Shown here in pieces: positions 16,364 through 25,823 of a stretch of 64,000 bases of DNA. The DNA is from VAZQ01 sp963712565 (lineage in GTDB: Bacteria > Pseudomonadota > Alphaproteobacteria > Rhizobiales > Xanthobacteraceae). Within the stretch, counting starts at the first letter, position 1, and every line of letters begins with the position of its first letter. The notes below the pieces were generated by a model that saw only the letters and a list, made by a program, of their open reading frames with translations, did no database searches and was not told the DNA's origin. Location: positions 62,001 to 126,000 of the forward strand of contig CAVQIP010000024.1 of NCBI GenBank assembly GCA_963712565.1, written 5' to 3'. Made by a program: the position numbers and the translations under genes.

Positions 16364-17299
16364 TCAGCTGCGGGCGAGCGCCGCGAGCCCGTCCGGCGTT
16401 GCCACCGGCGGCGTCCAGCCGAGCCGCATGAGCGCCGAGGGATCCGCCACCAGCGAGCCGGCCAGCCGTTGGTAAATCTCCGCCCGTCCCGCCGCGCGCA
16501 GCGCCATCTTGAGCAACGACGGCGGCACCGGGATGAGGCCGCCCTTGCGGCCGAGACCGCGCCGCAACGCGGTGACCATTTCGGCGATCGTCAGCGCCGT
16601 GGGATCGGCCACGATCAGCGGCCGGCGCAGCCTCCCCGGCGCGGTCAGCACGGTATCGACGGCGGCCACCAGATTGTCGAGCGCGAGCAGCGAGCGCCGG
16701 GCATGCAGCAGGCCGACCGGCAGCGGATAGGGCGAGCGCGCAAACCGCAGCAGCTCCGCCATGTTGCCCTTCACGCCCGGGCCGTAGACCAGCACGAGGC
16801 GCAGCGCGACCCAGTCGAGATCGAGTTCCGCCACGCCCTGCTCCGCCGCGAGCTTGGAGCGGCCATAGGCGTCGGTCGGCTCCGGCGCGAGCTCCTCGGT
16901 CAGGACGTGGTCGGCAGTCGGCCCGCATTGCGCGCGGATCGAGGACAGAAAGACGAAGCGCTTGGCGCCCGCCCGTTGCGCCGCGCGCGCCAGGCCGATC
17001 GTGGCCTCGGTGTTGAGCATGCGATAGTCGTCTTCGGGCAATCCCGACATGGCGTGGGCGATACCGGCGGAGTGAATGACGGCGTCGACGTCGGCGAGCG
17101 CCGCCGCCATGTTTTGCGGGCGCGCGAGGTCGCCGACGACGGCGCTCGCGGACTCCATCGGAACGACGCTCGGGCGTCGCAGCAGCACGCGCAGCCGGTA
17201 GCCGCGCTTGGGCAATTCGCGCAGCAGGTGCTGCCCGATGAAGCCGGTGGCTCCGGTGAGGGCGATGAGAGGTCTGTTGACCGCGCCGACGGGGCTCAC
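16364..17299 (-). CDS. NAD(P)-dependent epimerase/dehydratase family protein
   Basis: An extended short-chain dehydrogenase of about 311 residues. The N-terminal nucleotide motif is TGATGFIGQHLL. The catalytic region is FLSSIRA...AYGRSKLAAE (Ser, Tyr and Lys). The rest reads like UDP-sugar or NDUFA9-like atypical SDRs (GLLHARRSLLALDNLV). The substrate is unknown; nucleotide-sugar epimerization is a possibility only. The GTG at 17299 puts the Rossmann strand about nine residues in; an ATG at 17353 would add 18 residues. Neither has a clear Shine-Dalgarno. It is divergent from the DUF4396 gene. Confidence 0.8.
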   Translation of the reverse strand: MSPVGAVNRPLIALTGATGFIGQHLLRELPKRGYRLRVLLRRPSVVPMESASAVVGDLARPQNMAAALADVDAVIHSAGIAHAMSGLPEDDYRMLNTEATIGLARAAQRAGAKRFVFLSSIRAQCGPTADHVLTEELAPEPTDAYGRSKLAAEQGVAELDLDWVALRLVLVYGPGVKGNMAELLRFARSPYPLPVGLLHARRSLLALDNLVAAVDTVLTAPGRLRRPLIVADPTALTIAEMVTALRRGLGRKGGLIPVPPSLLKMALRAAGRAEIYQRLAGSLVADPSALMRLGWTPPVATPDGLAALARS

Positions 17300-17461
17300 T
17301 GCTGCTCTCGCGCGTCCTCGGATGTCCTGCTTTCCTTCTGCAATATATCGCATTCGGCGGCCGTGCGGTTGCGCACCTCGACGTCGCGACCAACGCGAAA
17401 AAGGATAGGATGACCTGGGGCCGGAACGAATCGCGGCAGGTTGATGCCAAGGGAGGGCGCG

Positions 17462-18298
17462 ATGTTGGACGGCGTGATGCTGCTGTGGTTCGTGTTGACC
17501 GCGGCCGCGCTGCTGTTCGTGGCGGTGGATATCCGCACGACCCCGGAATCGCCAGTGCTCAAATGGGGCTTCGTGCTGCTGACCGCGTATACCGGCGTGG
17601 TCGGTGCGTTTCTCTACGTGCTCGGATGCCGTGAGCCGCTGCCCGGGTTGCACGAGCGCTACGTGGCCGCGCGCTGGCGGCAGGCGCTGGGGTCGACCAT
17701 GCATTGCGTGGCCGGCGACGGCGTCGGCATCCTCGCAGGCGCGGTGCTCTCGAGCGTCTTCGGTATCGCCGGCTTGGCCGAGGTGGTCCTCGAATACATA
17801 CTGGGCTTTGCCTTCGGCTGGACGATCTTCCAGGCGCTGTTCATGCGCGACATGGCGGGCGGCTCGTACCGACGCGCGCTCGCCGGCACGTTCGTGTCGG
17901 AGCTGCTGTCGATGAATCTGCTGATGGCGGGAATGGTTCCGACCGTGATGACGCTGCGCGCCCACATCCCGGCCGCGGCCGACCCGGCGACGCCGAGCTT
18001 CTGGTTCGTGATGTCGATGGGCCTGCTGGTCGGCTTCGTCGTCGCCTATCCCATGAACTGGTGGCTGGTGGCTCACCACCTCAAGCACGGCATGATGACG
18101 GTCCGCCCTGCGCGTGCGGCCGCCGGTACGCACGGCCACGGCGCGCACGCCGGCATGGATGACGCGCCGCACGCCGCCCCCGCCATGAGCATGGGCGCCG
18201 GACCGCCGCCGTGGCCGCCGCTGCCGGTGATGACGCTGCTGTCGTTCCTCGCCCTGGCGGCAGGCGTTGCGATCGGGTTGCTCATGCGGTCGTTGTGA
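17462..18298 (+). CDS. DUF4396 multi-span membrane protein
   Basis: A 278-residue inner-membrane protein with about seven hydrophobic segments. The DUF4396 core is SSVFGIAGLAEVVLEYILGF followed by FGWTIFQALFMRDM and AYPMNWWLVAHHLKHGM. A loop before the last helix is rich in His and Met (GTHGHGAHAGMDDAPHAAPA), as expected for a copper-binding segment. The family has no proven function that I know of. The multicopper oxidase follows 102 bp downstream on the same strand, which suggests copper handling. The start at 17462 has GGGAGGG just upstream. Confidence 0.8.
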   Translation: MLDGVMLLWFVLTAAALLFVAVDIRTTPESPVLKWGFVLLTAYTGVVGAFLYVLGCREPLPGLHERYVAARWRQALGSTMHCVAGDGVGILAGAVLSSVFGIAGLAEVVLEYILGFAFGWTIFQALFMRDMAGGSYRRALAGTFVSELLSMNLLMAGMVPTVMTLRAHIPAAADPATPSFWFVMSMGLLVGFVVAYPMNWWLVAHHLKHGMMTVRPARAAAGTHGHGAHAGMDDAPHAAPAMSMGAGPPPWPPLPVMTLLSFLALAAGVAIGLLMRSL

Positions 18299-18400
18299 GC
18301 GGCGGCGCGGGGCGCGGACTTCACGCCGGCACGCGCAAATTGTAATCTCGAAGCCGCTCGGCCCCCGCAACGTGGCATCGCCGGAGAAGGAGGCCTGACC

Positions 18401-19876
18401 ATGCTGTCCCGCCGCGCCTTCCTACTGTCCGCCGTTGCAGCATCGGCCACCTGGCCCGTATACGCGCGCGCGCAGACGGCGCCGGGCACGAGCGCCGGCG
18501 AGGGGGCGCCGACGGTGCTGCGGATCGAGCGCCGCGGCATCGAGGTGAACGGCAAGGCCGCCTCCGTCTTCGGCGTCCGGCAGCCCGACGGCACCTTCGG
18601 CATCAGGACGCGGGTGGATAAGCGGTTCCGCGTGCGCCTGGAAAACCGGATCGACGAGCCGAGCCTGATCCACTGGCACGGCCTCACGCCGCCGTGGCAG
18701 CAGGACGGCGTGCCCGGCATTTCGGGACCGCCGATCCCGCCAGGCGGCAGCGCCGACTACGACTTCCCGCTGCGTTTCGGCGGAACGTTCTGGATGCACT
18801 CGCACCAGGGATTCCAGGAGCAATTGCTGATGGCGGCGCCGCTGATCATCCACGATCAGCGCGACCGGGGGGACCAGCAGGAAGTCATCGTGATGCTTGC
18901 CGACTTCAGCTTCACGCCGCCCGAGCAGATCGCCGCCGAGCTCAAGAAGGGCGGCAACATGCCGTCGATGGCCGGCGCCGCTGCTCCGGCGGGCGGGCCG
19001 ATGCAGGGAATGGGGCCTGCCGGCGGGACCATGGCTCCCGGCATGACCATGGGCGGCGCCGCCAAGCCGGACTTGAACGACGTGAAATACGACGCGTTCC
19101 TGGCCAACGACCGCACGCTCGCCGATCCCGACGTGGTCAAGGTGGAGCCCGGCGGCCGCGTGCTGCTGCGCATCATCAACAGTTCGTCGATGAGCGCCTT
19201 TCATGTCGACCTCGGTCAGCTCGACGGCGAGTTGATCGCAGTGGACGGATTCGAGGTTGCACCGGTGACGGCGCGACGGTTTCCGATCGCGGTGGCGCAG
19301 CGGCTCGATATCCGCCTGGCCATTCCTCCTGCGCCGGCGGCGCATCCCGTGCTCGCGCTGCTGGAAGGCGAAAGCCAGCAAACCGGCATCGTGCTGCTGG
19401 CCGGGCGTGCGCCGATCGCGCGTCTCCCCGACGCGGCTGGCACCGCCTCTCCCGCCCTCACGCTCGACCTGGAGCGCCGGCTGCGCGCCGTAAAACCGCT
19501 CGCGCCGCGCAAGGCCGACCGCGTCCATACCTTGAACCTTACGGGCCAGATGGCGGGCTACGTCTGGTCGATCAACAACGTCGCCTGGAACAAGGATGTG
19601 CCGCCGCTACCGCTTGCCGCGGGCGAGCGCGTCGAGCTCGTCTTCGTCAACAAGACGCCGATGCCGCATCCCATGCATCTGCACGGCCACGAGTTTCAGG
19701 TGGTGGAGATCGACGGCACGCGCTTTGCCGGCGCCGTGCGCGATACCGTGCTGGTGCCGCCCGGCCGGCGCGTCGTGGTCGCGTTCGACGCCAACAATCC
19801 GGGGCTTTGGGTGCTCCATTGCCACCTGCTCTACCACCTCGAAGCAGGAATGCTCACGACCCTTCGCTACGTCTGA
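18401..19876 (+). CDS. Multicopper oxidase with Tat signal
   Basis: A 491-residue periplasmic copper oxidase of the CueO/CopA type. It has a twin-arginine signal (MLSRRAFLLSAVAASATW). The four copper-binding motifs are IHWHG, MHSHQ, HPMHLHGH and HCHLLYHLEAGM; the last holds the type-1 Cys, His and Met. A methionine-rich insert at about residues 186-222 (MPSMAG..., MQGMG, MAPGMTMGG) resembles the Met-rich lid of CueO. It should oxidise Cu(I), protecting against copper, though phenol oxidase activity is possible. The start at 18401 is preceded by GGAGAAGGAGG. It probably shares a transcript with the DUF4396 gene. Confidence 0.92.
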   Translation: MLSRRAFLLSAVAASATWPVYARAQTAPGTSAGEGAPTVLRIERRGIEVNGKAASVFGVRQPDGTFGIRTRVDKRFRVRLENRIDEPSLIHWHGLTPPWQQDGVPGISGPPIPPGGSADYDFPLRFGGTFWMHSHQGFQEQLLMAAPLIIHDQRDRGDQQEVIVMLADFSFTPPEQIAAELKKGGNMPSMAGAAAPAGGPMQGMGPAGGTMAPGMTMGGAAKPDLNDVKYDAFLANDRTLADPDVVKVEPGGRVLLRIINSSSMSAFHVDLGQLDGELIAVDGFEVAPVTARRFPIAVAQRLDIRLAIPPAPAAHPVLALLEGESQQTGIVLLAGRAPIARLPDAAGTASPALTLDLERRLRAVKPLAPRKADRVHTLNLTGQMAGYVWSINNVAWNKDVPPLPLAAGERVELVFVNKTPMPHPMHLHGHEFQVVEIDGTRFAGAVRDTVLVPPGRRVVVAFDANNPGLWVLHCHLLYHLEAGMLTTLRYV

Positions 19877-19917
19877 CGCTGCAACGCCCGACCCGCTCGC
19901 CGCGCAACGGTCCGTGC

Positions 19918-20935
19918 TCATGCGGTGTCGGCCAGGACGCGATCGACGTCGGCCAAGGCCTGTTGCTTTTCCGGCGTCGTCATCAGCGATGCCGTGATGC
20001 CGTTGCGGACGATGGTGGCGATATCGTCGCGTCCGAGCTCCAACGCCTGCGACACGGCGAGATAGTTCTGGTTGACGTAGCCGCCGAAATAGGCGGGATC
20101 GTCGGAATTGACGCAAGCGCGCAGGCCCTTGTCCAGCATTCGTCGCAGCGGATGATGCGCGAGGTCCTCGACCACCCGCAGCCGCAGATTGGACAGCGGG
20201 CACACCGTCAGCGGGCACCCGGTCGCGGGCGAGCCGCCCGACCAAGGCTTCATCCTCGAGCGAGCGGTTGCCGTGATCGATGCGCGCGACGCCGAGCATG
20301 TCGAGCGCTTCCCAGACATAGCTCGGCGGGCCTTCCTCCCCGGCATGGGCGGTGAGAAAAAAACCGGCGTCGCGCGCGCGGCGAAACACGTGCCTGAACT
20401 TGCTCGGCGGATTTCCGGTCTCGGACGAATCGAGCCCGACGCCGACGATGCGGTCGCGGAACGCCAGCGCGGAGTCGAGCGTCCTCTCGGCATCGGCCTC
20501 GTCGAGATGGCGCAGAAAGCACATGATCAGGCTCGCCTGCACGCCCAGCGTTCGAGCGGCATCGGCGATGGCGCGGTGGAGGCCTTGCACCACCGTCGCG
20601 AACGGGATGCCGCGGGCGGTGTGTCCCTGCGGATCGAAGAACATCTCGACGTGGCGGACATTGTCGGCGCGCGCGCGTTCGAGATAGGCCCAGGCCAGGT
20701 CGTAGAAATCCTGCTCGGTGATCAAGACCGACATGCCGCGATAATAGAGATCGAGAAAATCCTGCAGGTTGCGGAACTGATAGGCCTGCCGCGCCGCTTC
20801 GACCGAAGGATAAGGCAGCGGGATGCTGTTGCGTTGCGCCAGCGCCAACATCAGCTCCGGCTCCAGGCTGCCCTCGATGTGGATGTGCAGCTCGCATTTG
20901 GGAAGCTGCTTGATGAGCGCGCGCGTGTCCGGCAT
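19918..20935 (-). pseudogene. Adenosine/adenine deaminase, interrupted by a one-base frameshift
   Basis: The first frame (20935 down to about 20216) begins MPDTRALIKQLPKCELHIHI and holds the zinc motif HIHIEG, HAGEEG and the catalytic DHGN. The second frame (about 20213 to 19918) continues PLTVCPLSNLRLRVVEDLAH and contains NSDDPAYFGGYVNQNY. Removing one base from the GGG at 20213-20215 (CCC on the coding strand) restores RVPLTVCPLSN. The restored protein is about 338 residues. The SDDPAYFGGY motif favours adenine deaminase within the family, but adenosine deaminase is the safe family name. The start at 20935 has GAGGAG upstream. It is a recent pseudogene or a sequencing error. Confidence 0.85.
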
Positions 20936-21132
20936 TCGGTCGCTACTCCTCGGATTGGAAACGGGTTCTGCGGCTTGAACGACCCCGCCCATTGGCGGGC
21001 GGCGCATCGTTGCGGTTTCCGGCATGGAAGCTCGAATCGACGACAGCTCTCAGGGAGCGCAGCCTTGGTCCGGGCGAATTTGCTTCAATGTATCGGGCGT
21101 TTCGAGATGATCGCCAATATCAGTAGATTAAA

Positions 21133-21208
<76 letters not shown>

Positions 21209-21252
21209 ACGCGGGACGCGGGTCGGGACAATCGCGTCCGAAGCTGAAATGA

Positions 21253-21281
21253 ATTGTACCGAGCGAATGGCGCGCTGACCA
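21253..21281 (-). promoter_or_regulatory. Sigma-70 promoter of tRNA-Ala
   Basis: On the minus strand, TGGTCA (21276-21281) and TACAAT (21253-21258) are separated by exactly 17 bases. This would start a transcript about 38 bases before the tRNA 5' end. An alternative reading is that the tRNA is part of a longer transcript from the gene upstream. Confidence 0.5.
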
Positions 21282-21329
21282 GCGTGCGGCTTGCCGCAGC
21301 GGCCGGATGCACACGGTCCTTCCTGGCCC

Positions 21330-21746
21330 TCAGGTCTCCTCCTCGTCGTCGACGTCGCCGATGATGTCGGTCACGTCCTCGTCGCCCTCCTCCTGCTCCT
21401 CGATGAAGGTGGCGTCGTCCATGCCCTCGTCTTCGAGCTCGACCTCTTCCTCGGCCCCCTCCGCCGCCTCGCCCTCGGCAGGCTTCTTGCCCTGCGCCTC
21501 GGCGTCCGCTTCCTCGAGCGACACGAATTCGGCCTCGGCGGTCTCCGGCGCCACCACTTCCTCTTCCGGTGCGGGCGCGGCCGCGCGGGCAACGGCCGCC
21601 GGCTCCGGGCGCGCTCGCGCGCTGACCGCGGCGACTGCCATGACGGTTTGGCACTTCGGGCAGACGATCGGATCCTTGCTGAGGTCGTAGAATTTGGCGC
21701 CGCAATTACCGCAGAGACGCTTGGTTCCGAGCTCGGGTTTCGCCAC
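21330..21746 (-). CDS. FYDLN-type acidic protein (TIGR02300 family)
   Basis: A 138-residue protein with an N-terminal zinc ribbon (CGNCGAKFYDLSKDPIVCPKC, two CxxC pairs). An extremely Glu/Asp-rich tail from about residue 60 ends DIIGDVDDEEET. The FYDL motif gives the family its name; it is confined to alphaproteobacteria and has no known function. The start is the GTG at 21746 because VAKPELGTKRLCGNCG is the usual N-terminus and AAGGAAC precedes it. It is divergent from aroA, the standard rhizobial arrangement next to tRNA-Ala. Confidence 0.9.
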   Translation of the reverse strand: MAKPELGTKRLCGNCGAKFYDLSKDPIVCPKCQTVMAVAAVSARARPEPAAVARAAAPAPEEEVVAPETAEAEFVSLEEADAEAQGKKPAEGEAAEGAEEEVELEDEGMDDATFIEEQEEGDEDVTDIIGDVDDEEET

Positions 21747-21923
21747 GGTCCGGGTTCCTTGAGCGGGGTCTGAAATGAGGTGCTTCACTTGGCGAGTCAC
21801 GGTGCCGGTGTCAATAGCGCCGCAGCGTCTTCCGGCGGGCCGCTCCCGCGCCCATTGCAGCCCCGGATGACGCCCTTTCGACCCCGTGCTAGAGAACGTC
21901 TTTCCACATCGCCGAGGCCGCCC

Positions 21924-23258
21924 GTGGATCACCCCGCCCCGTCACCGCTCACCGCGCGCCGCGCGGGTGCGCTCGCGGGCCGCCTGCGTGTGCCCGGCGA
22001 CAAATCGATTTCGCACCGCGCTCTCATTTTCGGCGCGCTCACGGTGGGAGAGACGCGCGTTTCCGGCCTGCTCGAAGGCGAAGACGTGATCAATACCAGC
22101 AAGGCCATGCGCGCGCTCGGCGCCACGGTCGAGCGCACCGGCGCAGCCGCGTGGCGCGTCCACGGCGTCGGCGTGGGCGGCTTCCGCGAGCCCCGTTGCG
22201 TGCTCGATTTCGGCAATTCCGGCACCGGCTGCCGTCTGGTCATGGGAGCGGTCGCGGGCTGCCCGGTCACCGCCACCTTCGACGGGGATGCGAGCCTGCG
22301 CAAGCGGCCGATGAAACGGATTCTCGATCCGATCGAGCTGATCGGCGCGCACGCCGTCAGCGCCAGCGACGGCGGCCGTCTGCCGATCACGCTCGCGGGC
22401 GCGCGCGACCCGCTTCCGGTGGTCTATCGCACGCCGGTGCCCTCGGCCCAGATCAAGTCGGCGGTGCTGCTCGCCGGCCTCGCGGCGCCCGGACAAACGA
22501 TCGTGATCGAAAGCGAGGCAAGCCGGGATCACACCGAGCGTCTGCTCCGCCATTTCGGCGCCGATGTCAGGGTCGAAGCCGAAGGCGCCGCCGGTCGCAA
22601 GATCACCCTGCAGGGCGAGCCCGAATTGACGCCGGCGCCGGTGGTCGTGCCGGCCGATCCCTCCTCGGCCGCCTTCCCGATGGTGGCGGCATTGATCGTG
22701 CCCCGCTCGGACGTGATCCTGACCGACGTCATGACCAATCCGCTGCGCACCGGATTGATCACGACATTGCGTGAGATGGGCGCCGACATCGAAGCGCTCG
22801 ACGTGCGCAGCGACGGCGGCGAAGAGATGGCGGATTTCCGCGTGCGGGCGCGGGCTCTGCGTGGTGTCGAGGTGCCGGCCGAGCGCGCGCCGTCCATGAT
22901 CGACGAATACCCGGTATTGGCCGTGGCAGCGAGCTTCGCCGCAGGCACCACCGTGATGCGCGGGCTGAGGGAATTGCGCGTGAAGGAATCCGACCGGCTG
23001 GCTGCGGTCGCCGACGGCCTGCGCGCGAACGGCGTCGAGGCCGAGATCGCGGGCGACGATCTGATCGTGCACGGCCAGGGGGGCCCCCGCGGCGGCGGCA
23101 CGGTTGCCACCCACATGGATCATCGCATCGCCATGGCCTTCCTGGTGATGGGACTGGCTACGGAAAAGCCGATCCAGGTCGACGATGCCGCGATCATCGC
23201 GACGAGCTTTCCGGGCTTCGCCGCCATGATGCGCGGGCTCGGGGGCGATCTTTCATGA
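21924..23258 (+). CDS. aroA: 3-phosphoshikimate 1-carboxyvinyltransferase (EPSP synthase)
   Basis: A 444-residue cytoplasmic enzyme that joins shikimate-3-phosphate and PEP in the sixth step of the shikimate pathway. The motifs are VPGDKSISHRALIFGAL near the N-terminus, LDFGNSGTGCRL, ESEASRDHTERLLRHFGA, and ELRVKESDRL near the C-terminus. The sequence aligns with class II (Agrobacterium CP4-like) enzymes, but the position equal to CP4 Ala100 is Gly (NSGTG rather than NAATG). The start is the GTG at 21924, which gives the normal length; an earlier in-frame ATG would add unrelated residues. Its stop overlaps the start of cmk by four bases. Confidence 0.93.
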   Translation: MDHPAPSPLTARRAGALAGRLRVPGDKSISHRALIFGALTVGETRVSGLLEGEDVINTSKAMRALGATVERTGAAAWRVHGVGVGGFREPRCVLDFGNSGTGCRLVMGAVAGCPVTATFDGDASLRKRPMKRILDPIELIGAHAVSASDGGRLPITLAGARDPLPVVYRTPVPSAQIKSAVLLAGLAAPGQTIVIESEASRDHTERLLRHFGADVRVEAEGAAGRKITLQGEPELTPAPVVVPADPSSAAFPMVAALIVPRSDVILTDVMTNPLRTGLITTLREMGADIEALDVRSDGGEEMADFRVRARALRGVEVPAERAPSMIDEYPVLAVAASFAAGTTVMRGLRELRVKESDRLAAVADGLRANGVEAEIAGDDLIVHGQGGPRGGGTVATHMDHRIAMAFLVMGLATEKPIQVDDAAIIATSFPGFAAMMRGLGGDLS

Positions 23259-23893
23259 TCATCGCCATCGATGGGCCGGCGGCCTCCGGCAAGGGGACGC
23301 TGGGCAAGCGGCTCGCGGTCCACTATGGCCTGCGGCATCTCGATACCGGCCTGATCTACCGCGCGGTGGCGAAGACTCTGCTCGACGGCGGGCATTCGCC
23401 ACGCAATTGCGCCCGCGCGGTGGCTGCCGCCGAGGCGCTCGATCCCGCGCGTTTCGGCGAGGCCGCGCTCAAGAACCCGGCGGTCGGCGAGGCGGCTTCG
23501 CTGGTGTCGGCGATTCCCGAGGTACGTGCCACGCTGCTCGCGTTCCAGCGCAATTTCGGACGCACGCCGCCGGGCGCCGTGCTCGATGGCCGCGACATCG
23601 GAACCGTGGTCTTTCCTGACGCCGACGTGAAAATCTTCGTCACCGCAAGCCCCGACGTGCGCGCGCGCCGCCGCGCCCTCGAGTTGGAGGGGGCGGGAGA
23701 TAGCTTCGCCGAAGCGGAAGTGCTGGCCGAGATCAGGCGCCGCGACGAGCGCGACAGCACGCGCGCGGTCGCCCCGCTCAAAGCCGCGCCGGATGCGCAC
23801 TTGCTCGATACCACGCATTTGGATATAGACGCCGCGTTCCGGGCCGCCATCGACATTGTCGAAGCCGTCCGAGCAGGCCGGAAGCGCGGCTGA
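23255..23893 (+). CDS. cmk: Cytidylate kinase
   Basis: A 212-residue cytosolic kinase that phosphorylates CMP and dCMP with ATP. The N-terminus MIIAIDGPAASGKGTLGKRL contains the P-loop. YGLRHLDTGLIYRAVA is the CMP-binding signature, and LDGRDIGTVVFPDADVKIFV and RRDERDSTR complete the fold. Start and aroA stop overlap as ATGA, so translation is coupled. The aroA-cmk-rpsA order is conserved in alphaproteobacteria. Confidence 0.96.
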   Translation: MIIAIDGPAASGKGTLGKRLAVHYGLRHLDTGLIYRAVAKTLLDGGHSPRNCARAVAAAEALDPARFGEAALKNPAVGEAASLVSAIPEVRATLLAFQRNFGRTPPGAVLDGRDIGTVVFPDADVKIFVTASPDVRARRRALELEGAGDSFAEAEVLAEIRRRDERDSTRAVAPLKAAPDAHLLDTTHLDIDAAFRAAIDIVEAVRAGRKRG

Positions 23894-24016
23894 CCGCGTT
23901 TCCGTCGTTGGAGGATGAGCCTGCTCCGCCCCGCTTCTTTGGTGGCGCGCGCCGGACCTGAACCATCGTTTCGATCGCCGGGTCCTCGGGCCGGGCCGCT
24001 GTTCTTCCAGCGGTTA

Positions 24017-24039
24017 CCGAAAGTCTGCGGGACTTTCGG
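24017..24039 (+). promoter_or_regulatory. Hairpin in the cmk-rpsA interval
   Basis: CCGAAAGTC (24017-24025) and GACTTTCGG (24031-24039) form a perfect 9-bp stem with a TGCGG loop, 62 bases before the rpsA ATG. With no U-run it is either a weak terminator for aroA-cmk or a leader structure for rpsA, whose product is known to repress its own translation in enterobacteria. Confidence 0.45.
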
Positions 24040-24101
24040 CCCCTGCGCGCGAAACGCCCCAGCAACAACGATCCGGCGCCTACCGCTATTGAGGAGAGTT
24101 C

Positions 24102-25823
24102 ATGGCCACCGCCACCAGTTCCGCCACCCCGTCGCGCGAAGATTTCGCCAAAATGCTCGAAGAGTCCTTCACCCAGGGCAGCCCGCAGGAAGGCGCCGTC
24201 GTCAAGGGCATCGTCGTCGGGATCGAGAAGGACCTCGCCGTCATCGACGTCGGCGCCAAGACCGAGGGGCGCGTCGCGCTGCGCGAATTCGCGGGGCCGG
24301 GCCGGCAGGCCGACATCAAGGTTGGCGATACGGTCGAGGTCTATCTGGAGCGGGTGGAGAACGCACTCGGCGAAGCCGTCCTGTCCCGCGACAAGGCTCG
24401 CCGCGAGGAGAGCTGGGGCAAGCTCGAAAAGGCGTTCAACAGCAACGAAAAGGTCCAGGGCGTCATCTTCAACCAGGTCAAGGGCGGCTTCACCGTCGAT
24501 CTCGACGGCGCGGTGGCGTTTCTGCCGCGCAGCCAGGTCGACATCCGGCCGATCCGCGACGTGTCGCCGCTGATGAACCAGCCCCAGCCCTTCCAAATCC
24601 TGAAAATGGATCGTCGCCGCGGCAACATCGTGGTGTCGCGCCGCACCGTGCTGGAGGAAACGCGGGCCGAGCAGCGCCAGGAACTGGTGCAGAACCTCGA
24701 AGAGGGTCAGGTCATCGACGGCGTGGTCAAGAACATCACTGATTACGGCGCATTCGTGGATCTCGGCGGCATCGACGGTCTGCTGCACGTGACCGATATC
24801 GCCTGGCGGCGCGTCAACCATCCGACCGAGGTGCTCAATATCGGCCAGCAGGTGAAGGTCAAGATCATCAAGATCAACCACGAGACCCACCGCATTTCGC
24901 TCGGCATGAAGCAGCTGCAGGACGATCCCTGGCAGGGCATCGAAGCGAAATATCCCGTGGGAGCGCGCTACAAGGGCCGCGTCACCAACATCACGGATTA
25001 CGGCGCCTTCGTGGAGCTCGAGCCCGGCATCGAGGGCCTCATTCACGTCTCCGAAATGTCGTGGACCAAGAAGAACGTGCATCCCGGCAAGATCGTCTCC
25101 ACCTCCCAGGAGGTGGACGTGCAGATCCTCGAGGTCGATCCGGTAAAACGCCGAATTTCGCTGGGCCTCAAGCAAACGATGCGCAATCCATGGGAGGTCT
25201 TCGTCGAGAAATATCCGCCCGGCTCGCTGATCGAAGGCGAAGTCAAGAACAAGACCGAGTTCGGGCTCTTCCTCGGCCTCGATGGCGATGTCGACGGCAT
25301 GGTCCATCTCTCCGATCTCGACTGGAAGCGGCCGGGCGAGCAGGTAATCGAGGATTACAAGAAGGGCGACAAGGTCAAGGCCAAGGTGCTCGACGTCGAT
25401 GTCGAGAAGGAACGGATTTCGCTCGGCATCAAGCAGCTCGAAGGCGATCCCATGGAGACCGCCGGCGACCTCAAGAAGGGCTCGGTGGTCACCTGCGAGG
25501 TGACCGAGGTGAAGGAGGCCGGCATCGACGTGAAGATCGTCGGCAGCGATCTCACCACGTTCATCAAGCGCTCGGAGCTGGCGCGCGATCGCGGCGAGCA
25601 GCGGCCGGAGCGCTTCGCCATCGGGCAGAAGGTCGACGCCCGCATCATCCAGTTCGACCGCCGCGCCCACAAGGTGCAAGTATCGATCAAGGCGCTCGAA
25701 GTAGCGGAGGAGAAGGAGGCCATCGCCCAATACGGCTCCTCCGATTCGGGTGCGACGCTCGGCGACATTCTCGGCACCGCGCTCAAGCGCGCCACGGAGA
25801 AGCCGGCCGAGAAGAAGGAATAG
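24102..25823 (+). CDS. rpsA: 30S ribosomal protein S1
   Basis: A 573-residue ribosomal protein that binds mRNA and brings it to the small subunit. Six S1/OB repeats are visible. The two N-terminal ones (from about residues 30 and 115) bind the ribosome. The following repeats bear the typical VKNITDYGAFVDLGGIDGLL and VTNITDYGAFVELEPGIEGL signatures. The length is normal. A strong ribosome-binding site (GAGGAGAG) precedes the ATG. The 208-bp leader contains a 9-bp hairpin. The gene is probably transcribed from its own promoter. Confidence 0.97.
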   Translation: MATATSSATPSREDFAKMLEESFTQGSPQEGAVVKGIVVGIEKDLAVIDVGAKTEGRVALREFAGPGRQADIKVGDTVEVYLERVENALGEAVLSRDKARREESWGKLEKAFNSNEKVQGVIFNQVKGGFTVDLDGAVAFLPRSQVDIRPIRDVSPLMNQPQPFQILKMDRRRGNIVVSRRTVLEETRAEQRQELVQNLEEGQVIDGVVKNITDYGAFVDLGGIDGLLHVTDIAWRRVNHPTEVLNIGQQVKVKIIKINHETHRISLGMKQLQDDPWQGIEAKYPVGARYKGRVTNITDYGAFVELEPGIEGLIHVSEMSWTKKNVHPGKIVSTSQEVDVQILEVDPVKRRISLGLKQTMRNPWEVFVEKYPPGSLIEGEVKNKTEFGLFLGLDGDVDGMVHLSDLDWKRPGEQVIEDYKKGDKVKAKVLDVDVEKERISLGIKQLEGDPMETAGDLKKGSVVTCEVTEVKEAGIDVKIVGSDLTTFIKRSELARDRGEQRPERFAIGQKVDARIIQFDRRAHKVQVSIKALEVAEEKEAIAQYGSSDSGATLGDILGTALKRATEKPAEKKE

